64,000 nucleotides of DNA from Eubacteriaceae bacterium (GTDB lineage Bacteria > Bacillota > Clostridia > Eubacteriales > Anaerofustaceae). Under the pieces are notes generated by a model. That model was not told where the DNA came from and searched no databases. It was given only the letters and a program-made list of their open reading frames with translations. Position numbers and translations under genes: made by a program. Of this stretch, positions 35,506 to 42,573 are shown piece after piece. Positions within the stretch are counted from its first letter, which is position 1. Each line of letters opens with the position of its first letter. The stretch spans positions 62,001-126,000 of the forward strand of contig JAFXKY010000046.1 of the NCBI GenBank assembly GCA_017531485.1, given 5' to 3'.

Positions 35506-35550
35506 TTCTTGACACCACGCCTCCGGCGTGGTATCTTTATCTTGAAAGGA
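35506..35550 (+). other. Candidate double-strand origin for rolling-circle replication
   Basis: A perfect 8-bp hairpin (ACCACGCC / GGCGTGGT, 35514-35521 with 35525-35532) is flanked by TTCTTCTTGAC on the left and TTTATCTTGAAAGG on the right. The 9-mer TTATCTTGA resembles, from memory, the pC194-type nick site (TCTTG/ATA). It sits between zot and rep, directly upstream of a Rep of that general type. Confidence 0.55.
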
Positions 35551-35569
35551 ACGTGATACTCTTAGAACT

Positions 35570-36466
35570 ATGGAAAGACATACATTAAGTACGGAGCAGG
35601 AAATGGAGTTGAGGGAAAATATGGTATCTTCCATATCCCCTGATTATGCAAAATATACATCAATGATTCCGAGATTTCAGGAATTTGCACGCAATTCCAC
35701 GGATAAATTCAAGAATAGAAAGCTTTTCACTGAAAAAGTAATAAATTCTGATTGTGGATCTAAAGCACTTGTGTTATACTCACAGACAGGAAGACGCACA
35801 AAAGTCATCTCTATCGAACGTTGTCACAATCGTTTTTGTCCTCTCTGTTCTTTCATCGAACAGAAAAAAGATACTCAGCGTGTTGAGTATATCATGCAGC
35901 AGGCTTCCCAGGTGGAAGACTCTGCGCTTCTCGCTTTCACTCTCTCCTATCCGAATTGTTCCGGAGCTCAGCTTAATGATGAAATAAAGCTTCTTAATTC
36001 CTCTTATAACAAGTTTTATAAACAACTCGAAAGAGAAGGATATATGTTAGGGTCTTTCAGAAAGTTGGAGGTAACTTATAACGATGACACTAATACTTTT
36101 AATCCTCACCTTCATGTTTTGTTTCATATTCGTAAGTCTTTATACTTTGGAACGGAATATTACAAAGAAGCAGATGTTTGGAGACAAATATGGTCTCGTT
36201 GTAGTAATCGTGAAGATATTAAAAACTTTTACGTACGTTGTTTCGATCCTTCTCGCGATACTCTTTCTGCTTCGTTTATTAAGGAATATTCTTTTTACTC
36301 TGTTAAGCCTTCTGAGATGATGCATTCTCAGGAAGTCTTTGATTATATGGTCAGTGCTCTGAAGTCTAAGCAGGTGTATACTTTGGGTGGTTCTCTCCTT
36401 GAATTTGGTCTTTATTTTGACGATAATAAAGATACAATCCGTAAAAGTAGGGCTTTTGCAGAATAA
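35570..36466 (+). CDS. Rolling-circle replication initiator Rep (5' part, truncated by integration)
   Basis: 298 aa as integrated. A cysteine motif CHNRFCPLCSF near residue 87, the HUH-type metal motif NPHLHVLFHI near 179, and a YSFYSVKPSEMM segment near 238 that fits the catalytic-tyrosine motif of Rep_1 (pC194/pUB110-like) proteins. The stop TAA at 36464-36466 is created at the att junction, with its last base from host DNA. In the circle the frame continues 88 more codons (see 31299-31577), giving 386 aa. A second start at 35603 with GGAG upstream is possible. Confidence 0.88.
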   Translation: MERHTLSTEQEMELRENMVSSISPDYAKYTSMIPRFQEFARNSTDKFKNRKLFTEKVINSDCGSKALVLYSQTGRRTKVISIERCHNRFCPLCSFIEQKKDTQRVEYIMQQASQVEDSALLAFTLSYPNCSGAQLNDEIKLLNSSYNKFYKQLEREGYMLGSFRKLEVTYNDDTNTFNPHLHVLFHIRKSLYFGTEYYKEADVWRQIWSRCSNREDIKNFYVRCFDPSRDTLSASFIKEYSFYSVKPSEMMHSQEVFDYMVSALKSKQVYTLGGSLLEFGLYFDDNKDTIRKSRAFAE

Positions 36467-36468
36467 TA
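36436..36468. other. attR at right end of element
   Basis: The 14-bp core GCTTTTGCAGAATA (36452-36465) repeats attL. The left half here (AATCCGTAAAAG, 36436-36447) is a degenerate version of the other arm and comes from the element. The bases after the core (36466-36468, ATA) are host and extend the palindrome when joined to the left host flank. Confidence 0.82.
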
Positions 36469-36500
36469 CAGGCGATTTTTACGGGAAAGGAGGACTGACA

Positions 36501-37568
36501 ATGTCGACATATCATAAAGAAGAAAATCTGAAACTTACCATGAAATTACGCGGAATCCTTGAAAAGCTTCCTGAATTCTGTACTGATTTTTTCAGAGGAA
36601 TTGCAGATACGCATCAGATAAAAACTCGTATCGTTTACGCAGACGATCTGAGAATATTTTTCTATTATCTGTATAACAATGATAAAAAATTCAAAGACAG
36701 AGAAAGTCTGACTGATTTTTATGTTGAAGATCTTGACAACATATCAGCCATCGACATTGAAAAATTCTCCGAGTTTCTTTCGGCATACCAGATGCCGCAT
36801 TGGCAGGATCAGAACAAAATGGTCACATACACAAACGCTGCAAGCGGAAAAATGAGAAAATTATCAACGCTGAGAACGTTTTATAAATATTACTATAAAA
36901 AAGAGATCATTAAAACGAATCCTACGGTCCTCGTAGACTTACCGAAGATAAAAGAAAAACCAATAATCCGTTTAGAGCCAAATGAGAGCGCCGATCTGCT
37001 TGACGCGGTCGAATCCGGCGATACTCTGACCGAAGAGCAAAAAAAACGCACAAAAATGCCTTTGAGGGATCTTGCCATAATTTCATTACTGTTAGGTACA
37101 GGAATACGTATAAGTGAATGTGTGGGAATCGACGTGTCAGACATCAATTTCAAGGACGACAGTTTTCTCGTAACGAGAAAAGGCGGAAATCAGGCAATAC
37201 TGTATATGCCGGGAGAAGTCAGGGATATTCTTCAGAGATATTATGAAGAAGAACGCAAAGATATGGAGCCTCTGCAAGGCCATGAAAATGCTTTTTTTCT
37301 GTCATCACACCGTAAACGCATTGGAGTGAGCAACGTACAGAAAATGTTAAAAAAATACACCGATACGGTGGTTTCGCAAAAAAAAATATCTCCTCATAAA
37401 CTTCGTTCCACTTACGGCACGAATCTTTACAACGAGACCGGAGATATATATCTTGTAGCTGAGGTTCTGGGGCACAGCGACATCAATACGACAAAGAAGC
37501 ATTACACTGCTATCAATGAAGACAGAAAACGCAGTGCCGCCAAAGTTACCAAGCTACGAAAAGAATAA
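36501..37568 (+). CDS. Xer-type tyrosine recombinase (XerS-like)
   Basis: The protein has 355 aa. A SAM-like core-binding N-terminus is followed by a catalytic domain with all residues: Arg in TGIRISE, Lys in TRKGGN, H-x-x-R in SPHKLRSTYG, His in LGHSD and Tyr in KHYTAI. Length and blocks (RDLAIISLLLGTGIRISE) recall streptococcal XerS, a single-recombinase Xer that acts on a dif site just upstream of its gene. AAAGGAGG is 8 nt before the ATG at 36501. It lies outside the element's direct repeats, next to lexA, so I take it as the host chromosome-dimer resolvase. Confidence 0.88.
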   Translation: MSTYHKEENLKLTMKLRGILEKLPEFCTDFFRGIADTHQIKTRIVYADDLRIFFYYLYNNDKKFKDRESLTDFYVEDLDNISAIDIEKFSEFLSAYQMPHWQDQNKMVTYTNAASGKMRKLSTLRTFYKYYYKKEIIKTNPTVLVDLPKIKEKPIIRLEPNESADLLDAVESGDTLTEEQKKRTKMPLRDLAIISLLLGTGIRISECVGIDVSDINFKDDSFLVTRKGGNQAILYMPGEVRDILQRYYEEERKDMEPLQGHENAFFLSSHRKRIGVSNVQKMLKKYTDTVVSQKKISPHKLRSTYGTNLYNETGDIYLVAEVLGHSDINTTKKHYTAINEDRKRSAAKVTKLRKE

Positions 37569-37589
37569 TTTGTATATAAGGAAGGTTTA

Positions 37590-37895
37590 TTACATATCCA
37601 AAGGAATCAGTATTGTGCGTCCTTGTTCGACCGTTGAGCCGACAAGGGCGTTTGCTTCTTTTATGTTATATATAATTTCTCGAACATCTGTTTTTGCATA
37701 GTTGTGCTTCTGAGCAATACTCCACAGAGTATCGCCGGATGTTACCGTATATTCCACATAAGTTCTTTCAGCTTGTTCTTCTTTACCCATTACTGTTCCG
37801 AAAACGCATGATACAGCCAAAATTGCGATAAGTGTAAGGGAAAACACCAATCTTTTCTTATTTACTATTCTTATTCTGATTCTTCTTTTAGTCAT
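37590..37895 (-). CDS. yneA: YneA-like SOS cell-division inhibitor (LysM, membrane-anchored)
   Basis: The protein has 101 aa. A basic N-terminus, one membrane helix (about residues 15-37), then a LysM domain (VTSGDTLWSIAQKHNY to ILIPLD). Size, topology and divergent placement beside lexA match Bacillus YneA, which blocks division during SOS. The start at 37895 has CGGAG upstream. The frame extends to 37967 across the promoter. A perfect LexA-type box lies at its transcription start. Confidence 0.82.
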   Translation of the reverse strand: MTKRRIRIRIVNKKRLVFSLTLIAILAVSCVFGTVMGKEEQAERTYVEYTVTSGDTLWSIAQKHNYAKTDVREIIYNIKEANALVGSTVEQGRTILIPLDM

Positions 37896-37920
37896 TATTT
37901 TGCTCCGTTTTTTGCTATTA

Positions 37921-38015
37921 GAACATTTGTTCATTGAGAGTATATCAAATATATGTTCGCTTGTCAATATTTTTTAGAACAAATATTTGACTTTTTCATT
38001 CATCTGCGTTATAAT
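37921..38015. promoter_or_regulatory. Divergent lexA/yneA promoters with LexA boxes
   Basis: Leftward promoter: TTGACA (37962-37967) and TATACT (37939-37944), 17-nt spacing. Rightward: TTGACT (37987-37992) and TATAAT (38010-38015), 17-nt spacing. A perfect Gram-positive LexA box GAACATTTGTTC is at 37921-37932. Weaker versions GAACATATATTT (in the leftward spacer, minus strand) and GAACAAATATTT (37977-37988, over the rightward -35) are also visible. Confidence 0.78.
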
Positions 38016-38050
38016 GCACTTGAATAAACTAAGAAAAAGGAAATTCAGCC

Positions 38051-38692
38051 ATGTACGAAGATTTAACAGGCACACAATTTGCCATATTTGACTATATAAA
38101 GGATTATTATCAGAAAAAGCACTTCCCTCCCTCAGTCAGGGAGATCGTTGAAAATACAGAACTGAAATCCACAGCTTCCGTTCATTATCAGCTCAAAAGA
38201 CTCGAAGAAAAAGGGTATATCAGACGCGACGCTTCCCTGCCGAGAGCTCTGGAGATCTTAAAAGGCGTTGAACAGACTCCTCCCGCAAGCATATCCAATG
38301 TAAGTTATGTGGAAACAGAAACGGATAATGTTCCCGTACTCGGAACTATCCGCGCAGGGCAGCCTATATATGCATATGAAGAATACGACGAGTCCTACCC
38401 TCTCCCGTCAAGCTACACAAGGGGACAGAAATGCTTCATGCTGAGAGTTGTCGGAAACAGTATGATCAATGCCGGAATACTTGAAGGTGATATGGTAATC
38501 GTCCGCGAACAGAATACTGCCCGCAACGGTGACATCGTCGTTGCTCTCATTGAAGACGAAGCAACAGTAAAAACATACTATCTTGAAGAAAACCGCATCC
38601 GACTCCAGCCGGAAAACCCGATGCTTGCCCCGATCTATACAAGGGACTGCACGATCCTCGGCAAAGTGATCGGCGTCGTAAGATGGATGTAA
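38051..38692 (+). CDS. lexA: LexA, SOS repressor and autoprotease
   Basis: The protein has 213 aa. An N-terminal winged helix (PPSVREIVENTELKSTASVHYQLKRLE) is followed by a C-terminal peptidase S24 domain: Ala-Gly cleavage site in IRAGQP, catalytic Ser in VGNSMINAG and Lys in EATVKTYY. It represses SOS genes until RecA-stimulated self-cleavage. The upstream boxes suggest autoregulation. The pentapeptide gene starts 1 nt after its stop. Confidence 0.97.
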   Translation: MYEDLTGTQFAIFDYIKDYYQKKHFPPSVREIVENTELKSTASVHYQLKRLEEKGYIRRDASLPRALEILKGVEQTPPASISNVSYVETETDNVPVLGTIRAGQPIYAYEEYDESYPLPSSYTRGQKCFMLRVVGNSMINAGILEGDMVIVREQNTARNGDIVVALIEDEATVKTYYLEENRIRLQPENPMLAPIYTRDCTILGKVIGVVRWM

Positions 38693-38693
38693 T

Positions 38694-39350
38694 ATGAATA
38701 TTTCGAAACCGAATATCACTACATCGGTCCTGACAGACGGATACGATCTTTCTGAGATGTTTGAATATGTATCCGACACAGAATCACCGATAAGCGAGTA
38801 TTTATTTTCAGAGGAGACGGCTAACAATGCCGAAATGAAAAACGGTCAGATCGACACCTGTATATTAAAAAAATGCAGATTGTCCGAGTCTAAAATCATC
38901 CGTTCATATATCAGAGATTCGGAATTCATAAACTGTGATTTTTCCAACACGGACTTTACGGAAACGACCTTCCGACGTGTGCGTTTTACGGGATGCCGGC
39001 TTACGGGAGCCAAATTCGTAAAATCCCTTATAGATGACGTCATTTTCGAGGACTGCAAAGCGGATTATTCCAACTTTTTCGGTGCAACAGTGAGAAATGT
39101 ACTGTATCGCGGCGGAACAAACAAAAACAGCAACTTTCAGGAACTGAAGATCAGGAATCTTGCTTTCTCGGGAGCTGATCTTGGGAGATGTGAGTTTTTG
39201 CACACTCGTCTGAAAGGCATCGATCTGTCTGACAGCATCATCACGGGAGCTGCATTCACAGAACAGGACATAAAGGGCGCGACATTATCATATGAACAGG
39301 CTCTTTATGTAGCACAGAATATTCTTCAGATAAGGATATCCGATTTTTAA
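38694..39350 (+). CDS. Pentapeptide-repeat protein in the lexA operon
   Basis: The protein has 218 aa. From residue ~55 to ~190 it shows A/C/S-(D/N)-(L/F)-x-x repeats: CDFSNTDFTETTFRRVRFTG, CKADYSNFFGATV and SGADLGRCEFLHTRLKGIDL. These form a right-handed quadrilateral helix. Length and repeat style resemble Qnr/MfpA gyrase-protecting proteins (about 190-220 aa), but repeats alone do not prove that role. Its start lies 1 nt after lexA, so it should be induced with the SOS response. Confidence 0.82.
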   Translation: MNISKPNITTSVLTDGYDLSEMFEYVSDTESPISEYLFSEETANNAEMKNGQIDTCILKKCRLSESKIIRSYIRDSEFINCDFSNTDFTETTFRRVRFTGCRLTGAKFVKSLIDDVIFEDCKADYSNFFGATVRNVLYRGGTNKNSNFQELKIRNLAFSGADLGRCEFLHTRLKGIDLSDSIITGAAFTEQDIKGATLSYEQALYVAQNILQIRISDF

Positions 39351-39358
39351 GGTAAAAC

Positions 39359-39976
39359 ATGAAAAAGATTATTTGTTACGGAGATTCAAACACATTCGGA
39401 CATAACGCAATAGAATTCAAAAGATATGACGAAAATACACGTTGGTGCGGCATATTAAAAAAGAATATGTCGGATAAGGCCGAAATAATCGAAATGGGGC
39501 TTAACGGCAGGACAGTCGGCACGGACGAATCACTTATTTCAGACAGAAATGCCGCAAAAACAATAGAAAGCGAATTGCAAGCCTATAATGCGGATATTAT
39601 AATCATAATGCTCGGAACAAACGACTGCAAAACAGATTATAAGTATTCCGCAGATGATATCGCAGGACATATGGATCTTCTGCTCAAAAAAGTAAAGAAC
39701 ATCTCTCCTGCAAGCAGGATACTTCTTGTGTCCCCCGTCCCGATGACTGAAAAATGTTCCGCAAGCTCACTGGGATTCGATATAAATTCGTCGGATGTTT
39801 CAAAACAGCTTTCGGAAAAGTATCAGCTTCTCGCTCAGAAGCATCAGATAAACTTTACAGATGCAGGGAAATGGAATGTGGAGCTTACAGGTGACGGATG
39901 CCACTACACAGCAGACGGCCACAAAACGTTTGCGGAAAACATCATAAAAGTCATATCCGACATATTGCAATTTTAA
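39359..39976 (+). CDS. SGNH/GDSL-family hydrolase
   Basis: The protein has 205 aa. SGNH blocks: GDSNTFG (nucleophile Ser), MGLNGRTVG, LGTNDCK and the C-terminal DGCHYTADGH with catalytic Asp/His. It resembles arylesterase/acyl hydrolases without a signal peptide, so it is cytosolic. It lies 8 nt after the pentapeptide gene and is likely in the lexA transcript. A terminator follows. Confidence 0.88.
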   Translation: MKKIICYGDSNTFGHNAIEFKRYDENTRWCGILKKNMSDKAEIIEMGLNGRTVGTDESLISDRNAAKTIESELQAYNADIIIIMLGTNDCKTDYKYSADDIAGHMDLLLKKVKNISPASRILLVSPVPMTEKCSASSLGFDINSSDVSKQLSEKYQLLAQKHQINFTDAGKWNVELTGDGCHYTADGHKTFAENIIKVISDILQF

Positions 39977-39999
39977 GAGGAGGTTCACACCTCCTTTTT
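39977..39999 (+). terminator. Intrinsic terminator of the lexA operon
   Basis: Stem AGGAGGT / ACCTCCT with TCAC loop and T5. Confidence 0.75.
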
Positions 40000-40005
40000 C
40001 AGTAT

Positions 40006-40638
40006 TTATTTCTTTTTTATCGGATGACGGATCACTGTCTTCATTTTTTCGGGAGATGCTTTTCTCGGGTCAGAGAGATAAATCTCATGGTGGAGTCTTG
40101 TATCAGAAAAATCGTTCACATACCCATTTTCCTCAAGGAATCTGTCCATTTTTCCAATCGTTTCAGGTTCATCGTCATAAGAACCGATATGCATACACTG
40201 AACGCAAAGCCCTTCGTCTACCGTAATGAATTTCACAGAGGAAAGATCTGTCTTTTTCTTCTTTTCAGCTTCCGCAACTGCCCACTCGAAATCTTTCTCC
40301 GTCACAAAATCCGGAAGACGGAGAAGTGAGATAAATTTCAGTTCGCCTTTGCGTCCGTAATCCATTCCGCTCATACCTTCTATCCACCAGAACCCCTCAA
40401 GCGGCGGGACCACATAATCGAAGTATCCTTCAATGCGATAATCTGTTTTCTTACTCATTTTCAAAGTGTATGCCACGCTGTAAAGCGCTTCAACGCTTCT
40501 TTTGTATTCCCCGCCTTCTTCATTCGGATCCCCCATTCCATACACAGCAATATAATTCATTTCAGGTATTGCAATCACTTCCGGTTTATCTTTAGGCATA
40601 TAATATTCTTTATATTCTTTTTTGAAATCAAATACCAT
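40006..40638 (-). CDS. GyrI-like small-molecule-binding protein
   Basis: The protein has 210 aa, a stand-alone GyrI-like domain of the YjbR/Lin2189 subgroup: YIAVYGMGDPNEEGGEYKRS near residue 30, EGFWWIEGMSGMDY and the SDTRLHHEIYLSDPRK ending. Members of this subgroup bind or hydrolyse hydrophobic toxins. No DNA-binding domain. The upstream bases 40680-40691 (GAACATCTGTTT) are one mismatch from a LexA box, so SOS control is conceivable. Confidence 0.85.
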   Translation of the reverse strand: MVFDFKKEYKEYYMPKDKPEVIAIPEMNYIAVYGMGDPNEEGGEYKRSVEALYSVAYTLKMSKKTDYRIEGYFDYVVPPLEGFWWIEGMSGMDYGRKGELKFISLLRLPDFVTEKDFEWAVAEAEKKKKTDLSSVKFITVDEGLCVQCMHIGSYDDEPETIGKMDRFLEENGYVNDFSDTRLHHEIYLSDPRKASPEKMKTVIRHPIKKK

Positions 40639-40818
40639 TTTTCCTCTCCATCACGCTTAATATTCCAATATCATTATATCGAACATCTGTTTACGTGTCA
40701 ATTACGATTTTATATCCCGGGCCTATACTGAAACAACGCATAATGTATACGTTAATTAGTATTCTAACTTTAATGGTATTAAAAACCAAACTTTTTTCTC
40801 AGATATAACATATTCATG

Positions 40819-40927
40819 TTGACAAAATCGTGAAACAGCGTTAAAATTAGTTCGTTAAATAATTTTATGTGCAGTTCGATGTTTAAACATCGAATTTATT
40901 TTGCAACATTTTCATTCCAACTGCACA
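40819..40927 (+). promoter_or_regulatory. Strong promoter and structured leader upstream of the first MATE gene
   Basis: TTGACA (40819-40824) and TAAAAT (40842-40847), 17-nt spacing. In the leader a perfect 20-bp palindrome TTCGATGTTTAAACATCGAA (40875-40894) is enclosed by TGTGCAG (40868-40874) and CTGCACA (40921-40927). This may be an operator or an RNA element. The 314-nt gap 40639-40952 contains no gene that I can support. Confidence 0.6.
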
Positions 40928-40952
40928 AATCCAATTCCAGAAAGGGGTAAAC

Positions 40953-42530
40953 ATGCAAAGCAAAAAAGCAGCGGAATTAAGTCGCAACGACCTTACTTCC
41001 GGAAATATCGTCAAAAAATTGTTATTATTCGCTCTCCCCATCATCGGAGGCAACATCGTTCAGCAGCTTTATAACGTAGTTGACACTATCGTAGTAGGCA
41101 ACTTCGTCGGACCGGATGCGATCGCAGCAGTAAGCGTATCTTTCCCGGTAATGATGATGTTCAACGCTATCTTCATGGGTCTTTCAATGGGTGCTAACAT
41201 CGTAATCTCACAGAAACAGGGCGCGGGAGACTCAGATGCTCTCACAGCAGCTCTTACAACAACTGTCTCTATCACGATTTACGGCGGAACGATCATCACT
41301 GTTCTCGGTCTGTTTTTCGCAAGACCGATGCTTGAACTCTTAAAAACTCCCGCAAACATTATTGACGACTCAACAAGCTATCTCTTTATCGTATTCATCG
41401 GTACTGTAGGAAACATGCTTTACAATACATGTAACGGTGCTGCAAGAGGTATGGGCGACAGTAAATGGGCGTTTTATGTTCTCGCAATTTCAAGCGTTAC
41501 AAACATAGTCTTAGACCTCGTATTCGTAGTTGCATTCGGCTGGGGCGTTATGGGCGTTGCAATCGCTACAACACTCGCACACATCCTTTCAGGCGCTATC
41601 ATGTTCTACAGAATAGCTTCAGGCAAATACCTTGGAAGAATCGACCTCAAGAGAATCGGAAGAATCGACAAGGATATTATGAGAACAGTTCTCAGACTCG
41701 GTATCCCGTCATCAATTCAGTCAGCAGCTTCTTCAATCGGAAGCCTTCTCGTTCAGACATACTCTAATATGTTCGGTTCAGCTTACATCTCCGCTAACTC
41801 CATTGCCGTAAAGATCGACGGATTCGCTATCATGCCGATTATGGGTCTTGGTATGGCAATTACAACATTCGTTGGCCAGAACATCGGTGCCGGCAACGAA
41901 AAGAGAGCTGATGAAGGTCTCAAGAAAGTTTCCCAGATGATCCTTGTTATAGGTATTACTCTCGGAATCATCCTTTCAAACTTCGGTTATTACATCATGA
42001 GACTCTTCACAGACGATGCTGTGGTTCTTTCCATGGCCGGAAGAGGACTTAAGGTTCTTGCCATCACATACTGCTTCATGGGTCTCAACAACGCGTGCAG
42101 CGGTTCAATGAGAGGAAGAGGATATGCAACATTCCCGGCAATCATAGCTATGTTCTCTACATTTGCACGTATTCCGTTCGCATACTTCATGGCTGTCAAA
42201 CCGCTTTGCGCAGAAGCAGATGCAGCTGTAGCAGCAGGACAGTTCCTTACAAGAGATCTCGCTCTCGCAGCAGGTGTCGGCGTTGAAAACAACTTCATGG
42301 GTATGTTCTGGAGTATGGCGCTTACGACGATCCTCAGTGCGATTATCATGGTAGTTTACTACTACTTCGGTAACTGGAAGAAAAAAGCTGTAAACTCAGC
42401 AAAGCGCGGTCCCGGCCCGAAAGGTGCTCCCGGAAAAGCTCCCGCACCCACAGCAAAAGCTGAAGGAAAACAGAACATTCCTTCAGAAACAGAACCCGCA
42501 GCAGAAACATCAGAGAAACAGGAAGAATAG
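40953..42530 (+). CDS. MATE-family multidrug/Na+ antiporter
   Basis: The protein has 525 aa with twelve membrane segments. MATE features include IVKKLLLFALPIIGGNIVQQ at the start, two internally related halves and the QNIGAGNEKRADEG motif. The last ~45 residues are an unusual Pro/Ala/Lys/Glu-rich soluble tail (PKGAPGKAPAPTAKAEGK). Substrate unknown. Expressed from a strong promoter with a structured leader. Confidence 0.92.
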   Translation: MQSKKAAELSRNDLTSGNIVKKLLLFALPIIGGNIVQQLYNVVDTIVVGNFVGPDAIAAVSVSFPVMMMFNAIFMGLSMGANIVISQKQGAGDSDALTAALTTTVSITIYGGTIITVLGLFFARPMLELLKTPANIIDDSTSYLFIVFIGTVGNMLYNTCNGAARGMGDSKWAFYVLAISSVTNIVLDLVFVVAFGWGVMGVAIATTLAHILSGAIMFYRIASGKYLGRIDLKRIGRIDKDIMRTVLRLGIPSSIQSAASSIGSLLVQTYSNMFGSAYISANSIAVKIDGFAIMPIMGLGMAITTFVGQNIGAGNEKRADEGLKKVSQMILVIGITLGIILSNFGYYIMRLFTDDAVVLSMAGRGLKVLAITYCFMGLNNACSGSMRGRGYATFPAIIAMFSTFARIPFAYFMAVKPLCAEADAAVAAGQFLTRDLALAAGVGVENNFMGMFWSMALTTILSAIIMVVYYYFGNWKKKAVNSAKRGPGPKGAPGKAPAPTAKAEGKQNIPSETEPAAETSEKQEE

Positions 42531-42545
42531 TCTTTTAAAGCATAG

Positions 42546-42573
42546 AAGACCGTCATAATTGACGGTCTTTTGT
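42546..42573 (+). terminator. Intrinsic terminator after the first MATE gene
   Basis: Stem AAGACCGTC / GACGGTCTT (42546-42554 with 42561-42569) and a short T run. It reaches the stop of the convergent SipL-like gene. Confidence 0.75.

Larger units (their letters stand above)
31299..36465 (+). mobile_element. Integrated inovirus-like (filamentous phage-like) element
   Basis: A 5,153-nt unit (31299-36451) plus the second copy of a 14-bp direct repeat. All genes are on one strand. The order in the circle is Rep, small post-rep gene, secreted 486 aa protein, a string of 37-65 aa mostly membrane proteins, three coat-like paralogues, a Zot-type ATPase, then Rep again. This is the content of filamentous phages: rolling-circle replication, coat, and assembly ATPase. 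There is no terminase, portal or integrase. Codons are T-rich in third position, unlike the flanks. Integration is at a Xer-type site next to a host-like xer gene, as in phages that borrow the host recombinase. Confidence 0.9.

Noticed and set aside
35506-35550. Simple intrinsic terminator after zot
   Set aside because: The hairpin is perfect, but it is not followed by a T run and is flanked by nick-site-like sequence; an origin is the better explanation.
36501-37568. Integrase belonging to the phage-like element
   Set aside because: It lies outside both copies of the 14-bp repeat, keeps the xer-LysM-lexA neighbourhood of a housekeeping recombinase, and the split-rep reconstruction fixes the right boundary before it.
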